Below are positions 13,445 through 23,716 of a stretch of 64,000 bases of DNA, piece after piece (within the stretch, counting starts at the first letter, position 1; the number at the start of each line of letters is the position of its first letter). The position numbers and the translations under genes are program-made. This DNA is from Diabrotica undecimpunctata. Its lineage: Eukaryota; Arthropoda; Insecta; Coleoptera; Chrysomelidae. Where the stretch lies: contig NC_092811.1 in assembly GCF_040954645.1 (NCBI RefSeq), positions 82,717,063 through 82,781,062 of the forward strand. Direction: 5' to 3'. The notes under the pieces are model-generated. The model saw only the letters and a list, made by a program, of their open reading frames with translations, made no database searches and was not told where the DNA came from.

Positions 13445-13580
13445 TATTGTTCTGAATTCATTTTTTTGTGGCATCTTAATGCAATTACTATTATTCTTGT
13501 GAATAAGCCACAATGTAAGTTTAAAATAAGTTTATTGATGTTCAATTTTGACTTGAGGAAATCGTTTTTAAAATACAAAA
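13445..13580 (+). mobile_element. Palindromic element, copy D, one arm only
   Basis: It begins ATATTGTTCTGAA, keeps the GTGGCATCTTAATGCAATTAC head and one palindrome arm (GAATAAGCCACAAT, TTTATTGATGTTCAATTTTGAC), then loses similarity. The second arm is absent. More diverged than copies A and B. Confidence 0.65.
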
Positions 13581-13789
13581 CATTATTGAATTAAACAAAT
13601 TTTGTTTTTTGTTCCTTGGTAAAAAATCCTTCTAATAATTTAACTTTATCTGACTCATTAATAAACAATTCAGACATATAGTATACATTTGAAAGTAGAC
13701 GACTTTAAAATAACATTGCCAATATTGTAGAGTTGCGTTCCTGGGACGACTTTATTGTAAAATAGTTCGTTCGATTACATGAAATCAAC

Positions 13790-14223
13790 TTTAACTTGAG
13801 AACTGTCAGAGAAAAGTCATATCATGTGATTATGTCTTTAAAAATACAACCGCATACAATAATGACAGTAAAATTCTCCTGTTAGTGATTCCATAGTAAA
13901 TCATGAGGAACAAACCAGAAAAAAACCTCACACTACTATCCCGACATGGTAAGTATTTGGTCTTACATTTAGTTTACTCTCAATAAACACCAAAGTCTGA
14001 TTTTACATGTATGTTTTTTAAAAACATAAATAACGTATCCTCGATATGATACTGAATTACTAATAGAGGTATTTTTCTTTTATTGACTTCCCCCTTTCAT
14101 ATGGGTAACCAAATCCTACTGCATTCTGCAGAGGAAGTTGCGACGCAATTCGTATCATTTAGCATAATTGGAGCCGCTTCTTTGATTGTTCTCTTTTCAT
14201 CATCTGTTTCTTTTAGGACTATA
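13790..14223 (-). mobile_element. PLE, minus copy of head-to-head pair 2 (3' part)
   Basis: This stretch is an inverted copy of 22620-23065. On the minus strand it reads the last PLE codons (near 14215-14060) and the 3' UTR to about 13790. It is the continuation of 21320-21817, cut apart by the BEL/Pao insertion: CTATA at 14219-14223 is repeated at 21320-21324. Confidence 0.75.
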
Positions 14224-14856
14224 TGTTGGAGAATAATAATCTCCAACCAAATAATTCTATTTCAAAACAAATAAAAATATTTCCGTCGCATCGGTTACGA
14301 AAATAAATCCCTAGTCTGCAATGACTTATTTCTTAGAATGTTAATCTCCGCCCATATTGACCTTAAACCGGCAAATCCTTCAAAATGCATAGTCAAGTAT
14401 TTCGGCGGGGCTAGGGGAAGCCAGTGAATTAGCGATCGTGGTAGAGGTCAGACCTATTTTTCAAGTTTCGGAGAGTTTTCCTCCACGTTCGCAATTGCAA
14501 GTTACGCAATATATCGGGAACCATTAATGTGAAGTGTTATGGTGTTTTCGTTCGTAAACTGTAATTTTCTAATTAGGTTCATTACGATTAGTTATTCACT
14601 CGCAGTTTATAAGTTTCTATTTCTTGTCCTTTTTCAATTACAGTTCTAGCTAAACAAGTTATTGTTTTATTTCATTATATCAATCTATTCAACAGGCCAG
14701 ACTAAATCACATTTAAGAGTCCATTTAAGTTTCTATTACTGAGTATTCGAAGGCTAGCGGACCAATTGGACTTACAGCAAGTACAAACCGCTGAAAGAGA
14801 CACTGTTAGCAAATAAGTCTCTCCGTGAAGGGATGTTGAAAACCGGCATCCCTCCA
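14224..14856 (+). repeat. BEL/Pao 5' LTR
   Basis: 633 bp, identical in length and, as far as I can read, in sequence to the 3' LTR. It would hold the promoter, but I do not identify a clear core promoter. Confidence 0.95.
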
Positions 14857-14885
14857 TTTGTTCACTTCGAGCCGGATTTTGATTA
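14857..14885 (+). other. Probable primer-binding site (tRNA-Tyr-like complement)
   Basis: Just after the 5' LTR, CTTCGAGCCGGATTT (14865-14879) is complementary to the acceptor and T-arm of insect tRNA-Tyr as I recall it. The first eight bases after the LTR do not match a tRNA 3' end well, so primer identity is an inference. Confidence 0.4.
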
Positions 14886-15392
14886 CTAGCCGACTTTCTG
14901 GCCTAAAACATTCAATTTATATAATTCTGTGCTTTCAAAAAGACAGTAAAAGTTTCGTGTGTTTCGGATATTCTCGTCGATAGACAACAATTCCTAGAGA
15001 CATAGTGAGTGCGTTGTTTATTCTACGGACAAACAAACATTCGATAAACAAAACAAAACAGTGATAGTTTAAAGAAAACCAGTGATTATTTCCAGAAATG
15101 CGCTTCCAGGACTAGCTGATTCCAGAGAGGGATAGGCAGCCCACACTCAAGTACTAAGAACCCAGGGGTGACGTACAATCAAACTTTTTTATATAAATTC
15201 AAAAATCTATTTTAGTGCAAATTAGTGTTATTAGTTAGCAAATTAGTAACATTGTTAAAGAACTATTTATGGTTAAATTTTTAGTTTAGCTTATTGCATG
15301 CTTGTTAAAATTCCAAATTAATAATTCAGAATTAATTAATTCAAAAATAAATAATAATTTCATTTAGAAATAAACAAATTAAAGTTATTACA

Positions 15393-18347
15393 ATGAGCAA
15401 TAAAGGTTTAAATAAATTAACAAAAAAGAAGCATTCTATACTAGATTCTGTTGGTAGAATTCAAGCGTGGCTAGAAATAAACCACGACTCGGAAAAAGAT
15501 ATTTTCTCATTCAAAACACGAGAAGATAGGTTAAAAGACCTTTTCTCTGACTTCAACAGCGTACAGGATGAAATTGAATTCCTGGACGATTCTCAAGAAT
15601 CTGATCGTGCTTTGTTTGAAGAAAATTATTTTGCGACGCTTTCAAAAATTCAAAATTCAATTAAATCATTGGAAATTACCAATACAGGAAGCGCTACTAA
15701 ACAAATGGCCGTAAAACTCCCAGAAATCAGTATAAGCAAATTTTCTGGACACGTGAGTGATTTTGAAAGCTTCTATGAACTATTCGACACACTGATAATA
15801 AAAAATCAGTCCCTTTCTGATATCCAAAGATTTCTTTACTTAAAAAGTTACCTACAGGGTGATTCTCTAAAGTTGGTGGATTCTTTGAAAGTCACCAATG
15901 AAAACTTTTCAATTGCTTTGGATATTCTAAAAAACCGCTATCAAAATAAGGTCACAATCATAAATTCTTATTTAACAGAAATTCTAGACATTCCTACACT
16001 GAGAAACAGCTCACCGCAGATTCTCAGAAACTTTCTAACAACTGTAACAAAAAATATGCAACTGCTAAAAAATTTTCAATTTTCAAGTTCAGAGCTCATT
16101 GATATAATTTTAGTTTTTCTGCTACAAAGCAAATTAGACTTTTCAACAAGGAGACTTTTTGAAACTGAGCGAAATCATACAGATGTACCAAATTTAGATG
16201 CTTTTCTTAAATTTTTGGAAAAAAGGTGCATTGTTCTGGAAAGTCTAGAAAATACAAATCCTAGGCAAACCAAAACCGTAAAAGTTTCACATCATGCATA
16301 CAGTAATAACACATCAGAGGATTCAAATAAAAATAATATTTCAAATAATTTAGTTTCTGACTTTTATTGTATCTACTGCAAAAAACAAGGACATAAAATT
16401 TATAAATGTCAATTTTTCAAAAACCTTCAGCATGATGACAAAATAAAATTCGTAAATTCAAAAGGTCTCTGCGTAAACTGCCTAGGTAGGCATAATTCTA
16501 AAAACTGCTCCTCAAAACATGGGTGCACCATATGTAAAAAGCGCCATAACACTGTTCTTCACATTTCGGGTAAAAATTATACTTTTTCTACGACTCATAA
16601 CAATGAGAGTCCGTCAACTTCTACAAATTCAAACAATTACGAACGCGAGCATTCGTCTAATTCAAATTTTCAAGGTCCTTCGGTTCAAGGGCAAGAACCT
16701 CTTACAAATTCTTTTTCTGCTTTGTCCGTAAAAAATTCAAACATACTTCTCGCTACGGCCAAAGTCACCATTTTCGACAAAAACGGGAGCCCTTTAACGG
16801 CCCGATTGTTACTCGATACAGGAAGTCAGAATAGCTTTTGTACCCGGTGTCTCGCTGATAGGCTGGGTTATAAGCCGTATGACATTTCTCTAAATATCTC
16901 TGGCATAGGCCAAAATAATTCGGTTTCAAAAAAGATGGTCAACATAAAATTGCATTCTAACTATAATAAAAAGTCTTTCAAAATTTCATGTGCTATCTTA
17001 GAAAATATTACTTGCAATCTTCCACAGTTCCGCATTCTTACAAAAAAGTTACCAATTCCAGGGGACATTTTTCTCGCCGATGATTCCTTTCACAAACCTA
17101 GTCAAATAGACATCTTGGTTGGGGCAGATTTGTACTACGACCTAATTCTTCCGGAAATAATTCCTCTTGGCCCCAGGCTTCCAATCTTGCAGGCTTCGCA
17201 CCTGGGGTACCTAATTGCCGGCGTGATAGCTCCTCACTTGACGGCACCCACAGTAGCAAACAATGTTTCTGGAGAGGTTGCTCTACTTTCTACGTGTAGC
17301 ACGGATGAGCTGCTCACAAAATTTTGGAACATGGAAGAACTTTCTCAAAAACCTATTCTGTCGGAAGCTGACGAGCTGGCCGAACAAATATTTCAAACTA
17401 CAACAAAGATCCTTGAAAATGGACGCTTTGAAGTAGATATTCCATTAAAAAGTGCACAAGAACACCAATTACTGGGTGATTCATTTTCCATAGCCAAACG
17501 GCGTTTTCTCTCGCTCGAAAATAAATTCCAAAAAGATAAAAAATTATTTTTCGAGTACAAAAACTTCATTGACACATATATTTCTTCAGGGCATGCTGAA
17601 TATGTACCGCTTTCGTTCGTGAATGAAAATTCGGACAAAAAATATTTTATTCCACATTTGTGTGTCATCAACGAACAAAATAAAAGTACAACTTTGCGTG
17701 TCGTCATGGATGCTAGTTGTAAAAGCTCTACAGGAAAAAGTCTGAACGATATTTCATTAAAAGGGTATCAGGTGCAACCTGATCTATTCGATATTCTGGT
17801 TCGTTTCAGGCAATACAAATTCATATTTTCCTGTGATATTCAAAAAATGTTTCGACAGACGTGGATCAACAAAGATCAACGTTTTCTACAAAAAATTCTG
17901 TGGAGGGACGATACCCACGATTCTATAAAATGTATTCAACTTAATACTGTTACATACGGGACGAACAGCGCCCCATTTCTTGCAACGAGAGTCTTGCAAG
18001 AGATTTCAAATAAAAATAAAATTCAATTCCCATTGGCCTCACACATTCTCGAAACCCAATTCTATGTAGATGATGGTTTATGTGGGTCAAATAATATTGA
18101 AGAATTGCTCGAAATACTTCAGCAATTAAATTCTGTTCTAAACCGCCATGGTTTTACATTACATAAATTTCATTCAAATTCATCCATATTCCTACAAAAA
18201 ATCAATCCAAAACATTCAAAAAATACTACTCAGGAATATGACCTAAATTTCGATTCTACTTCCAGCAAAGTTCTAGGCCTAAAATGGAACCCTGCAGAAG
18301 ACCAGATAACAATTTCCGTCCCCGAAATAATTTCTGCCCACCAGTAA
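15393..18347 (+). CDS. BEL/Pao gag, aspartic protease and RT N-terminal part
   Basis: Polyprotein of the BEL/Pao element. Residues 1-320 form the gag (capsid) region, with a DUF1759-like segment around 105-290. Zinc knuckles follow: CxxC-x4-H-x4-C starting at Cys326 and further CxxC/HxxC motifs to about 395. The aspartic protease motif LLLDTGSQNS has Asp475. RT starts near 720, with LRVVMDAS, the catalytic Asp in FSCDIQKMF, and YVDD at 891-894. The ATG is preceded by an untranslated leader of about 530 bp. The frame ends in a stop at 18345 shortly after VLGLKWNP, where the family continues without a break; the sequel is in the -1 frame. Confidence 0.93.
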   Translation: MSNKGLNKLTKKKHSILDSVGRIQAWLEINHDSEKDIFSFKTREDRLKDLFSDFNSVQDEIEFLDDSQESDRALFEENYFATLSKIQNSIKSLEITNTGSATKQMAVKLPEISISKFSGHVSDFESFYELFDTLIIKNQSLSDIQRFLYLKSYLQGDSLKLVDSLKVTNENFSIALDILKNRYQNKVTIINSYLTEILDIPTLRNSSPQILRNFLTTVTKNMQLLKNFQFSSSELIDIILVFLLQSKLDFSTRRLFETERNHTDVPNLDAFLKFLEKRCIVLESLENTNPRQTKTVKVSHHAYSNNTSEDSNKNNISNNLVSDFYCIYCKKQGHKIYKCQFFKNLQHDDKIKFVNSKGLCVNCLGRHNSKNCSSKHGCTICKKRHNTVLHISGKNYTFSTTHNNESPSTSTNSNNYEREHSSNSNFQGPSVQGQEPLTNSFSALSVKNSNILLATAKVTIFDKNGSPLTARLLLDTGSQNSFCTRCLADRLGYKPYDISLNISGIGQNNSVSKKMVNIKLHSNYNKKSFKISCAILENITCNLPQFRILTKKLPIPGDIFLADDSFHKPSQIDILVGADLYYDLILPEIIPLGPRLPILQASHLGYLIAGVIAPHLTAPTVANNVSGEVALLSTCSTDELLTKFWNMEELSQKPILSEADELAEQIFQTTTKILENGRFEVDIPLKSAQEHQLLGDSFSIAKRRFLSLENKFQKDKKLFFEYKNFIDTYISSGHAEYVPLSFVNENSDKKYFIPHLCVINEQNKSTTLRVVMDASCKSSTGKSLNDISLKGYQVQPDLFDILVRFRQYKFIFSCDIQKMFRQTWINKDQRFLQKILWRDDTHDSIKCIQLNTVTYGTNSAPFLATRVLQEISNKNKIQFPLASHILETQFYVDDGLCGSNNIEELLEILQQLNSVLNRHGFTLHKFHSNSSIFLQKINPKHSKNTTQEYDLNFDSTSSKVLGLKWNPAEDQITISVPEIISAHQ

Positions 18348-20080
18348 CAAAAAGAAAAATCCTGTCTGCATTAGCACAATGTTTCGACCCTCTGGGACTT
18401 ATCAATCCATTCATTGTTAAAGGCAAAATGCTTATGCAGAAACTCTATCTGCAAAAAATTCACTGGGACACAGAAATTTTGGACAAAAATATTCTAAACG
18501 ATTGGAACAAGTTTCTACAGGACTTGTCACAATTAAAAAATTTAAAAATTCCTCGTTTCTACTTTTCTGAAAAAGTAATTCTAAAGGTTGAGCTTCATGG
18601 ATTTTCTGACAGCAGCTTGGCAGCTTATGGCGCATGCGTATACCTGAGAACTTTCTATGCCGATGAGACCATATCCTGTGCATTAGTTTCTTCCAAATCA
18701 AGGATAACTCCGTTAAAGACGGTAACACTTCCTAGGCTTGAGCTGTGCGCAATGGTTCTCCTTTCAAAACTTGTTTCAAAAATAATTTCTATCTTTGAAA
18801 ATCAACCTGTAAAATTTCATTCAGTCACCCTCTGGTCAGACTCCCAGGTAGCTCTGTCGTGGTGTAAAAGTCACCCAAGTCGGTGGTCGGTTTTCGTGGC
18901 TCACCGGGTAGCACTTGTCCAGGAGTTGACTCAAAACTTTACATGGCTTCACATAAAGTCTGCACAAAATGCCGCAGACCTTCTTTCTCGAGGAATGTCT
19001 GGTTCTGAAATTCTCAATAGCGATTTCTGGTGGCAAGGCCCTAAATGCTTACGAGATAAAAATTTCAATGTTTCCAATCTAGCAAATGACAAAGTGCTCG
19101 AAAACCTGCCCGAGGAACGAAAAATAAGCCTCGTGGTAAATTCTAACGTAGAAAACTTCTGGATGAGAATTTTTTCACGTTTCTCAAATATTTCACGCTT
19201 AAAACGTACAGTAGCGTACGTATTTCGGTTTATTTCTAATTGTAAAAAACAAAAAATTTCTGAACCCCTTTCTGTGGCGGAGTTAAATTATGCTATGGAT
19301 TTTATCATCAAACAAATTCAAGGTGATGCATTCTCAAAAGAAATTGCGGAGCTTAAAAATAACAAATTTATTTCAAATAAAAACATCGTTTCTCTAAAAC
19401 CATTTGTAGATTCTTCTAATTTTCTCAGAGTTGGAGGCAGACTTACAAACTGTCCCGACATAGACTATTTGCAAAAACATCCGATACTACTTCCATCCAA
19501 GAATCATACCGTCAATCTTATTATCAAAAATGAGCATATCAGATTGGGACATGCTGGTGCTCAAACAGTTCTCTCAAACCTTCGGTTGAAATTCTGGCCT
19601 CTCAATGGTCTAAAGGAAGCAAAACGAATTATTCGCAACTGCACCACATGTTTCCGATTTTCGTGCACTCCTGCACAACAGCTAATGGGTAACTTACCTG
19701 AAGATAGGTTGTCCATTACAACAAGACCTTTTCAAAAAATAGGTGTAGATTATGGTGGACCCTTTCTGTTAAAATCTTCTTCACTCCGAAAAGCGCCAAA
19801 AGTCAAGGCATACATAGCCATTTTCGTGTGCATGGTGACCAAAGCTGTGCACATAGAGGTTGTTTCTGATCTAACAACTTCTTCCTTTCTATTAACACTC
19901 AAAAGGTTCATCTCTCGACGTGGTAACCCAACCGTCATTTACAGTGAAAATGCCACATGTTTTTCTGGTGAAAGAAACCAACTCTACGACTTATACAAAT
20001 TCTTTAAAAATAAGTCAAATTCTCAAACCATTGTGGAATACCTATCTGAAATCAAATCTCATGAAGTTTATTCCCCCTAG
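18284..20080 (+). CDS. BEL/Pao RT thumb, RNase H and integrase core (frame changed)
   Basis: Continuation of pol in another frame; true homology begins near 18338 with VTKRKILSALAQCFDPLG. RNase H starts with HGFSDSSLAAYGAC near residue 105 of this frame. The integrase zinc module (H-x3-H...CTTCF) is around 415-455, and the core has VDYGGPF for the first Asp. The second catalytic position reads YSENATCF where the family has Asp, that is GAA for the expected GAT/GAC. The frame runs out near 20060, just before the third catalytic region. No slippery heptamer is evident at the entry point, so a 1-nt indel is likelier than programmed frameshifting. Confidence 0.88.
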   Translation: MEPCRRPDNNFRPRNNFCPPVTKRKILSALAQCFDPLGLINPFIVKGKMLMQKLYLQKIHWDTEILDKNILNDWNKFLQDLSQLKNLKIPRFYFSEKVILKVELHGFSDSSLAAYGACVYLRTFYADETISCALVSSKSRITPLKTVTLPRLELCAMVLLSKLVSKIISIFENQPVKFHSVTLWSDSQVALSWCKSHPSRWSVFVAHRVALVQELTQNFTWLHIKSAQNAADLLSRGMSGSEILNSDFWWQGPKCLRDKNFNVSNLANDKVLENLPEERKISLVVNSNVENFWMRIFSRFSNISRLKRTVAYVFRFISNCKKQKISEPLSVAELNYAMDFIIKQIQGDAFSKEIAELKNNKFISNKNIVSLKPFVDSSNFLRVGGRLTNCPDIDYLQKHPILLPSKNHTVNLIIKNEHIRLGHAGAQTVLSNLRLKFWPLNGLKEAKRIIRNCTTCFRFSCTPAQQLMGNLPEDRLSITTRPFQKIGVDYGGPFLLKSSSLRKAPKVKAYIAIFVCMVTKAVHIEVVSDLTTSSFLLTLKRFISRRGNPTVIYSENATCFSGERNQLYDLYKFFKNKSNSQTIVEYLSEIKSHEVYSP

Positions 20081-20654
20081 ATCTCCTCATTGGGCTGGGA
20101 TCTGGGAAGCTTCAGTAAAAAGCGCTAAATATCATATGCGTAGACTAATAGGCTCTTCTTCTTTCACTTTCGAACAGTTTTATACTGTCATGGTTCAAAT
20201 TGAAGCTGTGATGAATTCAAGGCCTATCTGTGCCATGTCCAGCGACCCTTCCGATTACACTTTTCTCAGTCCTGGGCACTTTATAATAGGCTCCAGCCTG
20301 ACTGCGCATCCTGAGCAAAACTTAGAAAAAATCCCGGAAAATAAACTATCCGTGTTTCAACAAATTGCGAAAGTACAACAAAGTTTCTGGAAAAAGTGGT
20401 CTGTTGACTACTTAAACCGCTTACAAAACTCTCCAAAATGGTCCCGACCAAGGGATAACATACAAGTCAATGACTTAGTTCTTCTGAGAGAGGACGATGT
20501 ACCTCCTCTAAAATGGCCTGTAGCACGGGTAGTTGATACAATGCCCGGTCAAGATGGCAAAGTCAGAGTGGTCAAGTTAAAGACCATCAATGGTCAATTT
20601 ACAAGGGCAATCTCTAAAATTTCGGTTCTCCCTAGGCAAGATAAAGAAGAGTAG
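20058..20654 (+). CDS. BEL/Pao integrase C-terminal part
   Basis: Homology resumes in the original frame with KFIPPRSPHWAGIWEASVKS, which holds the catalytic Glu of the DDE triad in WEA. It continues through the DUF5641-like C-terminal domain (LVLLREDDVPPLKWPVARVV) to the stop at 20652-20654, 32 bases before the 3' LTR. An upstream start in this frame (from 19920) is not meaningful; the protein should read through from the preceding block. Confidence 0.85.
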   Translation, partial: LMKFIPPRSPHWAGIWEASVKSAKYHMRRLIGSSSFTFEQFYTVMVQIEAVMNSRPICAMSSDPSDYTFLSPGHFIIGSSLTAHPEQNLEKIPENKLSVFQQIAKVQQSFWKKWSVDYLNRLQNSPKWSRPRDNIQVNDLVLLREDDVPPLKWPVARVVDTMPGQDGKVRVVKLKTINGQFTRAISKISVLPRQDKEE

Positions 20655-20678
20655 GTTAGACCACAAGGCTCTAACGCC

Positions 20679-20686
20679 GGGGGGAA
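20679..20686 (+). other. Polypurine tract of BEL/Pao element
   Basis: GGGGGGAA directly precedes the 3' LTR (with one more G upstream), as expected for plus-strand priming. Confidence 0.75.
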
Positions 20687-21319
20687 TGTTGGAGAATAAT
20701 AATCTCCAACCAAATAATTCTATTTCAAAACAAATAAAAATATTTCCGTCGCATCGGTTACGAAAATAAATCCCTAGTCTGCAATGACTTATTTCTTAGA
20801 ATGTTAATCTCCGCCCATATTGACCTTAAACCGGCAAATCCTTCAAAATGCATAGTCAAGTATTTCGGCGGGGCTAGGGGAAGCCAGTGAATTAGCGATC
20901 GTGGTAGAGGTCAGACCTATTTTTCAAGTTTCGGAGAGTTTTCCTCCACGTTCGCAATTGCAAGTTACGCAATATATCGGGAACCATTAATGTGAAGTGT
21001 TATGGTGTTTTCGTTCGTAAACTGTAATTTTCTAATTAGGTTCATTACGATTAGTTATTCACTCGCAGTTTATAAGTTTCTATTTCTTGTCCTTTTTCAA
21101 TTACAGTTCTAGCTAAACAAGTTATTGTTTTATTTCATTATATCAATCTATTCAACAGGCCAGACTAAATCACATTTAAGAGTCCATTTAAGTTTCTATT
21201 ACTGAGTATTCGAAGGCTAGCGGACCAATTGGACTTACAGCAAGTACAAACCGCTGAAAGAGACACTGTTAGCAAATAAGTCTCTCCGTGAAGGGATGTT
21301 GAAAACCGGCATCCCTCCA
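20687..21319 (+). repeat. BEL/Pao 3' LTR
   Basis: Second 633-bp LTR; target duplication CTATA follows at 21320-21324. Confidence 0.95.
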
Positions 21320-21817
21320 CTATAGTTGTGTCGTTTCGTTGAACCCTATGTTCATTTTCCCATGCGTGTTTACATATTTGAGACCTATTAAATTCCCTAT
21401 TTTTAATTTAAGATTGATGTTCACTTATTCTAACATTTAAAAGTCTTGATGTTTCACCTAAATAAAAATGATCGCATTCACAAGATATTTTATCAATGCA
21501 ATTACAATTCTTTGTTCTTTCTTGTTCATTGTTAGGTTTAGTTTTAGATAAAATAGATCTAAATGTGTTTGTTGTTTTGAATGTTATTGAAAGTTGAATT
21601 TGTTTCCTATACTTTTAGTTTTTCTGATAATCTTTTTTATGTATGGTATAGTTATTTTCCTCGTATTATTCCTTGTGTATGCTGTAGGGTCTCGTTCTAA
21701 GTTGTTTTGTTTCAATCGGTGAATTGCTGAAAATTCCTTATTTATAAACGGCAAAGGATTAACCTTTTTTTTAAACAGATGTCGAACAAATGTTTCTCCT
21801 CTAAAAACGAATTTCTA
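21320..21817 (-). mobile_element. PLE, minus copy of head-to-head pair 2 (5' part)
   Basis: The minus strand reads RT-to-endonuclease sequence parallel to 22140-22620 of the plus copy (EEKHLF region, TIPYIK, then CNCIDKISCECDHFYLGE and LNVRISEHQS). The copy is 5'-truncated near 21817, and its 3' continuation lies at 14223-13790 beyond the BEL/Pao insertion. Confidence 0.75.
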
Positions 21818-21837
21818 AACAAAATATAAAATCCACA

Positions 21838-23065
21838 GTATAGTGGAGATATGTAGATGATGTGTTCTCAATATGGCCATATGGATCAAAGTTGTTGGAT
21901 ACATTCCTAAATGATATAAACGATAAATAAAAGACAATAACATTTACCATGGAAAAGGAATATAATGACAGACTACTTTTCCTGGAGGTTTTAATCTCTA
22001 AGAACGATAATGGATATGGGACTCAGGAGTATAGAAACCAGCACACACCAACAGATATCTAAATTACAAATTAAATCACATCAATATTTAAAAGGGAATC
22101 ATTAAATCCTTATACGATAGAGACATAATTACTTGTTCTAACGAGAATTCATTCTTAGAGGAGAAACATTTGTTAACATGATGTTTTCTTAAAAAATGAT
22201 TATCTTTTATTATTTATAAAAAAGAGATTTCCTACAATCGACCGAATTGAACAGAAAAACTTAGAATAAGTCTCTATAGCATACACAAGGAATAATACGA
22301 GGAAAATAACAATACCATACATAAAAGGATTATCAAAAAAACTTAAAACGATAGTAAATTAACTCAACGTTATAACAATATTTAAAACAACAGACATATT
22401 GAGATCTATTTTACTCAAAACTTAAGCTAACAATGAATAAGGAAGAACAAAAAATTTGGGTTTATAAAATACCTAGTAAATGCGATCATTTTTTTTTCAA
22501 GTGAAGACCATAAAATGTTAGAATAAGGGAATATCAATCTTATTTTAAAAATAGATAATTTGCTAGATCTCGAATATATAAACACGCATGGGAAATAAAC
22601 ATATTGTTCAATGGATCGAGTTAAGTATTTTTCTAAAAAAACAGATGGTAAAAAGAAAAAAATTAAAGAAGCGACTCTAATTGTGCTAAATGAGACCAAT
22701 TGCGTCATAAATTGCTCGGTAAAATGCAGTAGGACCTGGTTACCCATATTAAAAGGGGAAGTCAATAAAAGGAAAATACCACTATTGGTAAGTCAGTAAC
22801 ATATCGAGGATACATCAATTATATTTTTAAATAACATAAAATATATAAACACCAAACTCTGATATAAAATTAGAGTTTGGTGTTTATTGAGATTAAGATT
22901 GACTAAATGTAAGACCAAATACTTACCATGTCGGGATAGTATTATGAGGTTTTTTTTTGTAGTTTTTTTCTCATGATTTACTTTGGAATCACTAACAGGA
23001 GAATTTTACTGTTGTTTTTGCATATGCTTGTCTTTTTGAAGACATAATCACATTTTATGATTTTT
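21838..23065 (+). mobile_element. PLE, plus copy of head-to-head pair 2
   Basis: It begins inside the RT palm (RYVDDVFSIWPYGS; YVDD at 21850-21861), goes on with FTMEKEYNDRLLFLEVLIS and the fingers/linker, and ends in the GIY-YIG tail near 22440-22797 (SYFKNRQFARSRIYKHAWE region, then KRKIPLL). Several stops and indels break the frame. The 3' UTR matches the minus copy to about 23065. The two copies abut head to head near 21817-21838, each truncated at a different point. Confidence 0.8.
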
Positions 23066-23380
23066 TCTGGTTTTCCAACCAGTTATTTTTATAAGCCATT
23101 TCATTATGGTTGAAATGTATTATTCTGAGAATTAGTTCGAATCGGTTTCTTGGCATTTTACACGATACCTTATTGCTATATAATGGATTCTTAGACCAGT
23201 AATCCGTCATTTTTCGCAACGGCATACATTAAAATTCCAAAAGTCTCTGTTAGAATCTTTCCATCTGTATAATCGCGAGTTTATTGCCATATGGTTTGTT
23301 AAGCATATCTATTGGTTTGTACTACAACCAAATCTAGAAGTTCGTCGCTGAGATATATCTGAAAACAATTATACGGTGCC
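23066..23380 (-). pseudogene. piggyBac-like transposase fragment
   Basis: Minus-strand pieces match the region before and into the first catalytic part of piggyBac-type transposases: YLSDELLDLVVVQTNRYA near 23370-23315, FGILMYA near 23240, DYWSKNPLYSNKV near 23205-23165, and MPRNRFELILRIIHFNHNEM near 23160-23105. Frame changes and stops separate them. The catalytic domain beyond is missing; the PLE 3' end begins at about 23065. No TTAA-flanked ends seen. Confidence 0.65.
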
Positions 23381-23716
23381 TTTGTAATAAAAACTCTTAG
23401 ATATCTGTGTTGCAATGCCGACATGATTAACATCAAAATTAAAATTCTTTAAACAGGAACGATTCGAAGAAAGCCAGTGTAGTTCATCTTGTACAAGCTC
23501 TTCATCATTTTCATTTTTATTATTCATGGGACAAAACTGAGCTATAACGTAATCGATGATTTTATCAATAGAGGACTGACGTTGCTCTTTTAGAATTATC
23601 GGGACCTTTGGCCCTCTAGAAGTAAGCGAATCAGAATAATTTATCCTTAGAGTAAGCGTAATCGTTTCACCATCGTTTGGATAATATGATCTAAAAAGGT
23701 TAATGGACTGATTAGC
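23372..23716 (-). other. Stop-free exon-like frame of unknown function
   Basis: About 115 codons on the minus strand are open without an ATG start. They begin after a polypyrimidine run and CAG (acceptor-like, exon start near 23715) and contain LTLRINYSDSLTSRG and QFCPMNNKNENDEEL. The composition looks protein-like. It lies directly upstream of the piggyBac-like fragment and could be that transposase's N-terminal exon, or a captured host exon. I do not recognise a domain and see no convincing donor site. Confidence 0.3.

Larger units (their letters stand above)
14224..21319 (+). mobile_element. BEL/Pao LTR retrotransposon, full length
   Basis: The 7096-bp element has two 633-bp LTRs (14224-14856 and 20687-21319) that look identical base for base on reading, starting TGTTGGAG and ending CATCCCTCCA. 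The 5-bp duplication CTATA flanks it. Between the LTRs lie a gag-protease-RT-RNase H-integrase block, with no env frame. Identical LTRs imply a very recent insertion, yet pol has two frame changes and an altered integrase residue, so this copy either moved using proteins from another copy or contains sequence errors. Confidence 0.95.

Noticed and set aside
14857..14885. A tRNA-Tyr gene fragment
   Set aside because: Only the acceptor/T-arm complement is present, right after an LTR; it is a primer-binding site at most.
17393..17707. Minus-strand open frames inside the BEL/Pao and gypsy elements
   Set aside because: They mirror the coding strand and show no domain.
18330..18350. Programmed -1 frameshift in BEL/Pao pol
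   Set aside because: No slippery heptamer or downstream structure is evident, and a second, opposite frame change occurs later at 20060; indels or sequence errors are simpler.
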